Positions 16,134 through 24,937 of a DNA stretch of 39,689 nucleotides are shown piece after piece. The stretch's first letter is position 1; the number at the start of each line of letters is the position of its first letter. The notes below the pieces were generated by a model. The model saw only the letters and a program-made list of their open reading frames with translations, was not told the DNA's origin and searched no databases. The DNA comes from Streptomyces mesophilus. GTDB taxonomy: Bacteria; Actinomycetota; Actinomycetes; Streptomycetales; Streptomycetaceae. The DNA is taken from assembly GCF_011044995.1 (NCBI RefSeq), contig NZ_JAAKZW010000047.1:1-39689 (forward strand). The letters are read 5' to 3'. Made by a program: the position numbers and the translations under genes.

Positions 16134-16156
16134 TTGTCAGTGCCCGCCGATAGCCT
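16134..16156 (+). promoter_or_regulatory. second, divergent RecA-NDp/PafBC-type promoter
   Basis: TTGTCAGTG (16134-16142), 8 nt, TAGCCT (16151-16156) is another full match on the plus strand. With the minus-strand copy it forms a perfect 12-bp inverted repeat (16104-16115 with 16131-16142, 15-nt spacer). It points into the 3' end of the GNAT gene, antisense to it, and no start codon follows closely. The transcript could be non-coding or could extend towards secA. Confidence 0.7.
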
Positions 16157-16202
16157 GAGAAGGGCTTCGGCCCCCGGGCGGGAGGGGACTGTCCAGGACG
16201 GT

Positions 16203-16772
16203 TCAGCTCTCGGCCGGCAGATACGCATCCTGCGAAGGCAGTCCGAGATCGCCGGGCAGCAGCGAGGCCACCCAGGTGTCGCGGCGGGTGCCCTTGTTGA
16301 GCAGGCCCGAGCGCAGCATGCCCTCCAGCTGGAAGCCGGCCTTCTCGGCGACCGCGCGCGAGGCGTGATTGCCGACCTCGGCCTTCCACTCGATGCGGTC
16401 GACGTGCAGCTCCTCGAAGCCCCAGCGCGTCACCGCGCGCACGGCCTCGGTCATATAGCCCTGGCCGCGGTGCTCCTTGACCGCCCAGAAGCCGATCTCG
16501 CGGGCATTGCCGATGCGCTCCATCAGACCGGTCACCGCCACCAGCTGACCCTGCCTGTCGAGTACGGCGAAGCAGTACTCCCTGCCGCTGACCCAGGCCT
16601 CAGGGGCGATCGTCCCGGCGAAGCTCTCCGCGTCCTCGCGGCGGTAGGGCACGGGGGTGGTCGTCCAGCGCCCGACCTCGGGGTCCTGGCAGGCCGCGTA
16701 CACCGCGTCGATGTCCTGCGGGCCGAGCGGGCGGATGGTCAGGCGGCCGGTGGTGAGGGTCACGGGGTCCAT
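16203..16772 (-). CDS. GNAT family N-acetyltransferase (RimJ/RimL-like)
   Basis: The 189-residue protein (ATG 16772) starts with the family pattern LTTGRLTIRPLGPQDIDAVYAACQDPEV and contains the acetyl-CoA-binding motif A region (EIGFWAVKEHRGQGYMTEAVRAVTRWGF; the HRGQGYM turn is the pyrophosphate loop) and the C-terminal motif (NHASRAVAEKAGFQLEGMLRSGLLNKGTRRDTWVASLL). These are typical of RimJ/RimL-type acetyltransferases acting on protein N-termini or small molecules. The substrate cannot be told from sequence. It lies upstream of the glycosylase gene on the same strand, but that gene has its own promoter. It is divergent from secA. Confidence 0.92.
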   Translation of the reverse strand: MDPVTLTTGRLTIRPLGPQDIDAVYAACQDPEVGRWTTTPVPYRREDAESFAGTIAPEAWVSGREYCFAVLDRQGQLVAVTGLMERIGNAREIGFWAVKEHRGQGYMTEAVRAVTRWGFEELHVDRIEWKAEVGNHASRAVAEKAGFQLEGMLRSGLLNKGTRRDTWVASLLPGDLGLPSQDAYLPAES

Positions 16773-16998
16773 TGCCGGATTCTCCGGGTGAGGGCTCACT
16801 CTTGGCCAGGGATTTTCGCGGGGAGCTGAGGGAGCGCGGCACCTTCCGGGGCTCCTGGCCGTTGGACCTGATGGTGGACCTCCCGAGGCGGTGGGCTCCT
16901 CGCATACGATGGCCGTTGCGGTGGGGTGCCCCTGCCGTGGCCGCACCACCACATAACGACCGCCCCAGGCCGCCCGACCGGCAAGGAGACCAACCCTC
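16773..16998. promoter_or_regulatory. divergent promoter region between the GNAT gene and secA
   Basis: The 226-bp gap must drive both genes. A good -10 for secA, TACGAT, lies at 16905-16910, about 90 nt before the start; no matching -35 (TTGACN) is visible at 16-19 bp. AAGGAG precedes the secA GTG. Confidence 0.4.
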
Positions 16999-19860
<2,862 letters not shown>

Positions 19861-19876
19861 CTTTCGCTGTACGTGG

Positions 19877-19906
19877 CCGGGGTCCCGCATTCGTGCGGGG
19901 CCCCGG
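19877..19906 (+). terminator. secA terminator
   Basis: The arms 19877-19889 and 19894-19906 form a 13-bp stem with one G-U pair and a very stable TTCG tetraloop. Only TTCC follows, so the T-run is weak. It sits between secA and the convergent Rv3235-like gene and could serve both. Confidence 0.85.
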
Positions 19907-19923
19907 TTCCGTATGCGCGGTGC

Positions 19924-20361
19924 TTACGCGGGAGCCCCGACCTCGACGGCGGCGCACTTCCAGCGGCGGTCGGGGCCCTGCTCCAGGCGGAAGGCCATGG
20001 CCCTGAGCTGGTCGCCGGCGGCGATGCGGGCGAAGGCTTCGATCACGCCGTCCTCGGGGCGGTGCTCACCGCAGTCGCGGATGACGGGCCGGGTGCCGCG
20101 GGTGCGCAGCGGGGTGCGTGGAGCGAGCCGTGCGAGCTGCTCGTAGGCGTCGCCCACCGTGTGGCTGAGCATCCAGTGCACGGGGCGGTGGCCGCTGAGG
20201 ACGGCCAGGAGCCGTTCGGCGAACCAGTAGCGCACGACCGTCGGGCGCTGCTGGGCGGGTACGCGGCGGGGCTCCCCCGGGCGGCGCGGGTCGCGGCGCG
20301 AGGCGGGACCGCGCGGTGCCGGGCTGCGGCGTGAGGTCGGGCGGGTGCTGCGTACGGTCAT
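19924..20361 (-). CDS. Rv3235 family protein
   Basis: The 145-residue protein begins with about 40 residues rich in Arg and Pro and continues with a compact domain (RYWFAERLLAVLSGHRPVHWMLSHTVGDAYEQLARLAP, then the C-terminal RRWKCAAVEVG). This pattern matches the actinobacterial Rv3235 family, also found near secA in mycobacteria. No catalytic residues are evident and the function is unknown. It is convergent with secA and divergent from the DUF6912 gene. The ATG at 20361 has a modest GGGGA upstream. Confidence 0.82.
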   Translation of the reverse strand: MTVRSTRPTSRRSPAPRGPASRRDPRRPGEPRRVPAQQRPTVVRYWFAERLLAVLSGHRPVHWMLSHTVGDAYEQLARLAPRTPLRTRGTRPVIRDCGEHRPEDGVIEAFARIAAGDQLRAMAFRLEQGPDRRWKCAAVEVGAPA

Positions 20362-20598
20362 GGCAAGGTCCCCGTTCTGCCTGGTCGGGTGTGGTTACCC
20401 GGCGGTAGCTCCTGGGGTTCTTGTACGGGCAGGGCGGGCGCGGTCGCAAGGCCGGGCGGGCGTGTGCCGGAGTGGCGGGGGAGTTCACCTATCAGGGTGG
20501 CCACGCCCTGTGGGGGCGGGCCGGGCGAGGTCCGCGGTGGGCGTCGGGTTGACGCTTCGCGATGTCCTGGCGGCAACTCGAAAGGGGACTCCCGCACG

Positions 20599-20630
20599 TA
20601 TCCTGAAGGCCTTCCCACGTGACGTGGAAG
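20599..20630 (+). promoter_or_regulatory. candidate -10 and inverted repeat upstream of the DUF6912 gene
   Basis: The 299-bp divergent gap (20362-20660) contains TATCCT at 20599-20604 as a possible -10, followed by a near-perfect inverted repeat at 20611-20630 (CTTCCCACG-TGA-CGTGGAAG, one bulged C). The repeat would lie in the 5' end of the transcript or act as an operator. I see no clear -35 and no gene in the gap. Confidence 0.35.
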
Positions 20631-20660
20631 CCCCATCCCGATGACGAAAGCGGCGGATAC

Positions 20661-21167
20661 ATGCGTGTCTACGTCCCCCTGACACTTGCCGGTCTCGTGC
20701 AGGCACACAAGGCGGCCGAGCTCGGACCGGGACCGCTGACGGCGTACGCGGTGACGCCGGCGCTGCGGGAGTGGTACGTGTCCGACGACATCGAGGAGCT
20801 GGAGTACGCGGCGCTCAGCAGGGCCGCGGCGGCGTCCCTGCGGCTCCTTGCCGGGGACCCCACGGCTGTGCCGCGCCGGGTCGTGGTGGCGGTCGACGTA
20901 CCGGACGCCGACGCGGCCGTGGACCCCGACCGCGGGCTCGACCCCGGCGCGCTCGGCGAGGTCCGCCTGGCCAAGGCCGTACCGCTCACGAAGGCCGCGG
21001 CCGTCCATGTCGACGCGGACGAAGCGGTGGCGGACATCGCCGCCGCGGCTTCCGCGCTGGGGGCGGCGGATCTCGGCGACGACGACGCCCAGTTCACCGT
21101 GGACGGCGCCGAGGACCACGAACTGCTGTGGTTCGCGATCCAGGAGATCCCGAACCTGATCGGCTGA
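20661..21167 (+). CDS. DUF6912 family protein
   Basis: The 168-residue protein begins MRVYVPLTLAGLVQAHKAAELGPGPLTAYAVTP and contains REWYVSDDIEELEYAALSRAAAASLRLLAGDP, features of the small actinobacterial DUF6912 family. It is acidic overall and has no signal peptide or membrane helix. The function is unknown. The frame remains open 14 codons upstream to a GTG at 20619, but the ATG at 20661 gives the family N-terminus. It is followed by a hairpin shared with the convergent FMN reductase gene. Confidence 0.82.
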   Translation: MRVYVPLTLAGLVQAHKAAELGPGPLTAYAVTPALREWYVSDDIEELEYAALSRAAAASLRLLAGDPTAVPRRVVVAVDVPDADAAVDPDRGLDPGALGEVRLAKAVPLTKAAAVHVDADEAVADIAAAASALGAADLGDDDAQFTVDGAEDHELLWFAIQEIPNLIG

Positions 21168-21198
21168 GCTTGGCCCGTACGCGTATGGGCGGCTGGCG

Positions 21199-21234
21199 CC
21201 TGTCTTGTGGATCAGGCCGGATCCACAGGACAGG
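21199..21234. terminator. bidirectional hairpin terminator
   Basis: The arms 21199-21213 and 21220-21234 form a 15-bp stem with one G-U pair and a 6-nt loop, AGGCCG. It lies between the stops of two convergent genes (21167 and 21237) and probably ends transcription from both sides. Confidence 0.8.
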
Positions 21235-21236
21235 TT

Positions 21237-21923
21237 CTAGTCCGCCACGCGCAGCGCCGCCAGCCGCTCCGTGAAGGGGACGACCTCGAACCCGTCCGTC
21301 GGGTCGGTCGAGGTGATCGCGCCGTGCAGTGAACGGGGCGCGATCGCCGCGGTGGTGTCGACGTCCGGTGCGGTCGCGGTCGCGGACGGTCCGGCTGTGA
21401 ACGGTCCGGCTGCGGACGGTGCCATGAAGCGCGCCAGCTCCCGGCCCGCCCGGGTGATCCGCTGCGCGAGGCCCTCTTCGCCCCAGTCCTCGGAGGCCGC
21501 GTACACGGCGGTCGGCAGGACGAGGGCGCGCAGGTAGGTGAAGAGCGGGCGCAGCGCGTGCTCGGTGACCAGCGAGTGACGTGCGGTCCCGCCGGTCGCG
21601 GCGGCGAGCACCGGCTTGCCGGTGAGGGCGTCCTTGTCGATGACGTCGAAGAACGACTTGAACAGACCGCTGTACGACGCGGCGAAGACGGGCGTGACCG
21701 CGATCAGACCGTCGGCCGCCGCCACCGTGTCGAGCGCGGCGGCGAGCCGGGCGGGCGGGAAGCCGGTGACGAAGTGCTGGGCGATCTCCGTGGCGAGGTC
21801 ACGCAGTTCGATCACCTCGACCTCGGCGTCCACCTGCTCCAGGGCCGCCGCCGCGAGGCGGTCGGCGAGGAGCCGGGTGGACGACGGGGAGCTCAGCCCC
21901 GCCGAGACGACGACGAGTTTCAT
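21237..21923 (-). CDS. NAD(P)H-dependent FMN reductase, CE1759 family
   Basis: The 228-residue flavodoxin-like protein starts with the FMN-phosphate loop region LVVVSAGLSSPSSTRLLADRL and contains the PVFAASYSGLFKSFFDVID segment typical of NADPH-dependent FMN reductases. It should supply reduced FMN. Its ATG overlaps the stop of the luciferase-like gene by 4 bp (ATGA), so the two proteins are made together, as expected for a two-component flavin monooxygenase. The last 60 residues are richer in Ala, Pro and Thr and less conserved. The CE1759 name reflects the Corynebacterium pair. Confidence 0.9.
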   Translation of the reverse strand: MKLVVVSAGLSSPSSTRLLADRLAAAALEQVDAEVEVIELRDLATEIAQHFVTGFPPARLAAALDTVAAADGLIAVTPVFAASYSGLFKSFFDVIDKDALTGKPVLAAATGGTARHSLVTEHALRPLFTYLRALVLPTAVYAASEDWGEEGLAQRITRAGRELARFMAPSAAGPFTAGPSATATAPDVDTTAAIAPRSLHGAITSTDPTDGFEVVPFTERLAALRVAD

Positions 21924-23020
21924 GCGTGCGTGCCTTCCTCGTTCTCGGCGGCCGCGCGGGCCACACGGGCGGCGTGGGTGGGGGCGTCGGGGACGTTCGC
22001 CGGCTTGAGGTTCGCGAACTCCTTGCGCAGGACGGGGACGACCTCCTCGCCGAGCAGGTCAAGCTGCTCCAGGACGGTCTTCAGGGGCAGGCCGGCGTGG
22101 TCGATCAGGAACAGCTGGCGCTGGTAGTCGCCGGCATAGTCGCGGAAGGACAGGGTCCGCTCGATGACTTCCTGCGGGGAGCCGACGGTCAGCGGGGTCT
22201 GGGAGGTGAACTCCTCGAGCGAAGGGCCGTGTCCGTACACCGGTGCGTTGTCGAAGTACGGGCGGAACTCCCGTACGGCGTCCTGGGAGTTCTTCCGCAG
22301 GAACACCTGGCCGCCGAGGCCGACGACCGCCTGCTCCGGGGTGCCGTGCCCATAGTGGGCGTAACGCTGCCGGTAGAGGTTCACCATCTGCTTCGTGTGG
22401 GACGCCGGCCAGAAGATGTTGTTGTGGAAGAAGCCGTCGCCGTAATACGCGGCCTGCTCGGCGATCTCCGGGGAGCGGATGGAGCCGTGCCACACGAAGG
22501 GCGCGACGCCGTCGAGCGGGCGGGGCGTGGACGTGAAGGACTGCAGCGGCGTACGGAACTTGCCCTTCCAGGTCACCACGTCCTCGTCCCACAGGCGGCG
22601 CAGGAGGGCGTAGTTCTCGACGGCGAGGTCGATGCCGTCGCGGATGTCCTTGCCGAACCACGGATAGACCGGGCCGGTGTTGCCGCGGCCCATCATCACG
22701 TCCACCCGGCCGTCCGCGATGTGCTGGAGCATCGCGAAGTCCTCGGCGATCTTCACCGGGTCGTTGGTGGTGATCAGCGTGGTGGAGGTGGAGAGGATCA
22801 GATTCTCGGTGCGGGCGGCGATGTAGCCGAGCATCGTCGTGGGCGAGGACGGGACGAACGGCGGGTTGTGGTGCTCGCCGGTCGCGAAGACATCGAGACC
22901 GACCTCCTCCGCCTTGAGCGCGATGGCCAGCATCGCCTTGATCCGCTCGTGCTCGGTGGGCGCGCGACCGGTGGTCGGGTCGACCGTGACGTCGCCGACG
23001 GTGAAGATCCCGAACTGCAT
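21920..23020 (-). CDS. LLM-class flavin-dependent oxidoreductase, CE1758 family
   Basis: The 366-residue protein is a luciferase-like TIM-barrel monooxygenase. Visible are the N-terminal strand MQFGIFTVGDV, DVFATGEHHNPPFVPSSPTTMLGYIAART, the conserved DFAMLQHIADGRVDVMMGRGN and the C-terminal DYQRQLFLIDHAGLP. These enzymes use reduced FMN, supplied here by the coupled reductase, to oxidise an organic substrate; the substrate is unknown. The ATG at 23020 has a GAAGGTGAG site. A palindromic operator (23037-23057) overlaps the promoter just upstream, so the pair is probably inducible. Confidence 0.92.
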   Translation of the reverse strand: MQFGIFTVGDVTVDPTTGRAPTEHERIKAMLAIALKAEEVGLDVFATGEHHNPPFVPSSPTTMLGYIAARTENLILSTSTTLITTNDPVKIAEDFAMLQHIADGRVDVMMGRGNTGPVYPWFGKDIRDGIDLAVENYALLRRLWDEDVVTWKGKFRTPLQSFTSTPRPLDGVAPFVWHGSIRSPEIAEQAAYYGDGFFHNNIFWPASHTKQMVNLYRQRYAHYGHGTPEQAVVGLGGQVFLRKNSQDAVREFRPYFDNAPVYGHGPSLEEFTSQTPLTVGSPQEVIERTLSFRDYAGDYQRQLFLIDHAGLPLKTVLEQLDLLGEEVVPVLRKEFANLKPANVPDAPTHAARVARAAAENEEGTHA

Positions 23021-23036
23021 GGCTGCTCACCTTCAC

Positions 23037-23059
23037 TAGTTGTTTACGATTCAACTATA
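23037..23059 (-). promoter_or_regulatory. operator-like palindrome over the flavin-monooxygenase promoter
   Basis: TAGTTG (23037-23042), 9 nt, CAACTA (23052-23057) is a perfect inverted repeat in an unusually AT-rich patch. On the minus strand a good -10, TATAGT, occupies 23059-23054, so a repressor bound here would cover the -10 and the transcription start. The size and symmetry fit a MarR/HxlR-type repressor; no such gene is in the window. Confidence 0.6.
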
Positions 23060-23138
23060 TCAGCCGAACGGTGCGCCGGGTGCGGCTATTCCCGGGCTCT
23101 CCCGTGCCGGCGGCAGTATCAGTGGGCGTGGCTCGGGC

Positions 23139-23160
23139 TGTCGGTGGGAGTGGGTACCGT
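23139..23160 (+). promoter_or_regulatory. RecA-NDp/PafBC-type promoter of the HAD gene
   Basis: TGTCGGTG (23139-23146), exactly 8 nt, TACCGT (23155-23160) matches the DNA-damage promoter TTGTCRGTG-N8-TAnnnT at every position except the first T (here C). The ATG of the HAD gene lies 6 nt after the -10, the same geometry as in the glycosylase promoter. Confidence 0.7.
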
Positions 23161-23166
23161 CGAGGC

Positions 23167-23826
23167 ATGGGGAAGCAAGCACACATCGTCTGGGACTGGA
23201 ACGGGACGCTGTTCCACGACATCGACGCCGTCATCCAGGCCACCAACGCCTCGTTCGCCGAGATCGGGCTCGCGCCGATCACGCTGGAGCGGTACCGGGA
23301 GCTTTACTGCGTGCCCGTGCCCAAGTTCTACGAGCGCCTGATGGGGCGGCTGCCGACCGCCGAGGAGTGGGTCGTCATGGACGAGGCGTTCCACCGTCAC
23401 TACTGGGCGTTCGCCGAGTCCGCCGCTCTCGCGGAGGGGGCGGCCCTGCTCCTCGCCGAGTGGCAGTCGGCCGGCCTGACGCAGTCGATGTGTTCGCTGG
23501 CGCCTCATGAGCGGCTGCTGCCGATCGTCCGTACGCACGGGATCGAGGAGCGGTTCGTACGGGTCGACGGGCGCGTGGGGGACTCCACGGAAGGCAAGGC
23601 GCTGCAGATGGCGCGCCATCTCGCGGCGCTGCCCGGGATCGATCCCGGGCGGGCCGTCGTGATCGGTGACGCGGTCGATGACGCGTTGGCCGCGGCGCAT
23701 GTGGGGGCCCTTGCCGTGCTGTACACCGGGGGGTCGCACAGTCGGGCCAGTCTGGCCGTGGCGGGGGTGCCGGTGGTCGACACCCTGGCGGATGCGGTGG
23801 CCGAGGCGGAGCGGCTGGTGGCGTAG
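23167..23826 (+). CDS. HAD superfamily hydrolase
   Basis: The 219-residue protein starts at the ATG at 23167; there is no ribosome-binding site and the start is 6 nt after a promoter -10, so a leaderless message is likely. Motif I is VWDWNGTLFHD with the nucleophile Asp10, but the usual second Asp (D-x-D) is Asn12. A four-helix cap follows, with SMCSLAPHERL in place of motif II, the motif III lysine likely in TEGKALQMARHL, and motif IV VVIGDAVDDALAAAHVG. The order is that of small phosphoglycolate-phosphatase-like HADs. The D-x-N form makes the exact chemistry uncertain. It is convergent with the DJ-1/PfpI gene. Confidence 0.88.
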   Translation: MGKQAHIVWDWNGTLFHDIDAVIQATNASFAEIGLAPITLERYRELYCVPVPKFYERLMGRLPTAEEWVVMDEAFHRHYWAFAESAALAEGAALLLAEWQSAGLTQSMCSLAPHERLLPIVRTHGIEERFVRVDGRVGDSTEGKALQMARHLAALPGIDPGRAVVIGDAVDDALAAAHVGALAVLYTGGSHSRASLAVAGVPVVDTLADAVAEAERLVA

Positions 23827-23844
23827 CCCCGCCCCGGCGGGGCT
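23825..23844. terminator. bidirectional terminator hairpin
   Basis: AGCCCCGC-CCCG-GCGGGGCT is a perfect 8-bp stem with a 4-nt loop. It begins in the stop codon of the HAD gene and ends 4 bp before the stop of the convergent DJ-1/PfpI gene. Confidence 0.75.
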
Positions 23845-23847
23845 GAG

Positions 23848-24414
23848 TTACGTCACGGGCGCCTTCGCCCGCAGCACTGTGAGGAACTCGCGCATCCAGC
23901 GGGAGTGATCCGGCCAAGCGCGGGCCGACACCAGCGTGCCGTCGACCACGGCCTCCGCGTCCTGGAAGGTCGCGCCGGCCGCCTGCATGTCCAGCTCGAG
24001 GGCCGGGTACGCCGTGACGCGGCGGCCGCTCAGGCTGCCGATCGCCGCCGTGAGCAGAGGGCCGTGGCAGATCTGGGCCACCGGCTTGTCCGTGTCGAAG
24101 AAGGTCTTGATGATCTTCCGGAGTTCCGGGTCGTTGCGCAGGTACTCGGGTGCGCGGCCGCCCGGGATCACCAGCGCCACGTACTGCCCGGGGTCGACCT
24201 CCGAGAAGGCGAGGTCGGCCGGCCAGGTGTAGCCCGGCTTCTCCGTGTACGTGTCGAAGCCCGGCTCGAAGTCATGCACCACGAACTGGAGCTTCTTGCG
24301 GGCCGGCGCCGCGATGTGCACGTCGTAGCCCTCTTCGCGCAGCCGCTGGTAGGGGTAGAGGACCTCCAGGGATTCCGCCGCGTCACCCGTCACGATCAGG
24401 ATTTTTGCTGACAT
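23848..24414 (-). CDS. DJ-1/PfpI family protein
   Basis: The 188-residue protein (ATG 24414, GGGAGCGGCG upstream) has the flavodoxin-like DJ-1/PfpI fold: KILIVTGDAAESLEVLYPYQRLREEGYDVHIAAP, a Glu in the expected helix, PGGRAPEYLRNDPELRKII, and the nucleophile elbow with Cys in QICHGPLLTAA. HSRWMREFL closes the domain. Family members act as glyoxalase III-like or protease/chaperone-type enzymes; which applies here cannot be told from sequence. The length is normal. It is divergent from the glutamate dehydrogenase gene across 523 bp. Confidence 0.92.
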   Translation of the reverse strand: MSAKILIVTGDAAESLEVLYPYQRLREEGYDVHIAAPARKKLQFVVHDFEPGFDTYTEKPGYTWPADLAFSEVDPGQYVALVIPGGRAPEYLRNDPELRKIIKTFFDTDKPVAQICHGPLLTAAIGSLSGRRVTAYPALELDMQAAGATFQDAEAVVDGTLVSARAWPDHSRWMREFLTVLRAKAPVT

Positions 24415-24937
24415 CGCCGCTCCCGCTCCCCATGAGATGTGGACCCCGGGCGCCCGATGGGACGGCCGGGCCGTCCCGGTCAACGTGCCCCCGCGGCGGG
24501 CGTTTGCCAAGAGGGGCCGTCATGGAAACGGCCCGATACGCCCCTTCCGTACCCCACGTCGCTGTCCGGAACGTCAAAGTTCACCCCCAGCTTTTGTGCC
24601 CATACGGCACATGCCGGTCCCGGGGGAGAGGGCGATAGCCTGTAGGGCGTGATCAGTGCGATAAGCCGCGGGGGCATCGGAGCCCCCTGCCTTCGCCCGG
24701 CCGACCGCCGGGCGCGGGAGGCCGCTGAGATCTCGTTCCGGGGCGCGCCAGTGACATTGGCCGATTACGCCCCTCGCTCTTCCGATTGCGGCATACCGTC
24801 GACAGCGACCCCCACCCCGGGCGCGACGTTGTGCCGTAATTTTTATGAGTTCGGTGAGTTCAGTGCGTTTGCTGAGTTCGCCGGGTTCGACCGATTCCTT
24901 CTACGTCACGCAACGGCGCGCGACAGGAGCAGAGGAC
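24415..24937. other. 523-bp intergenic region upstream of glutamate dehydrogenase
   Basis: No convincing gene is present. The region has a 6-bp hairpin TGTGCC-CATAC-GGCACA (24595-24611), a possible -10 TAGCCT (24636-24641), an AT-rich patch (24836-24846, AATTTTTAT) and a 9-bp tandem repeat (24846-24899). One frame from GTG 24649, 7 nt after the TAGCCT, is open to 24999 and overlaps the start of the dehydrogenase gene; I regard it as unproven. The length suggests complex nitrogen-related regulation. Confidence 0.5.
24846..24899 (+). repeat. 9-bp tandem repeat upstream of the glutamate dehydrogenase gene
   Basis: Six units begin every 9 bp from 24846: TGAGTTCGG, TGAGTTCAG, TGCGTTTGC, TGAGTTCGC, CGGGTTCGA, CCGATTCCT. 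Three share a perfect TGAGTTC core, and the last two are decayed. They end 38 bp before the chosen start codon. They may be regulator half-sites or, since 9 bp is three codons, remnants of an upstream coding extension. Confidence 0.6.

Noticed and set aside
24579..24596. GTTCACC as a PhoP box near glutamate dehydrogenase
   Set aside because: Only one perfect 7-mer; the unit expected 11 bp downstream (GCTTTTG) does not match, and neither does the one upstream.
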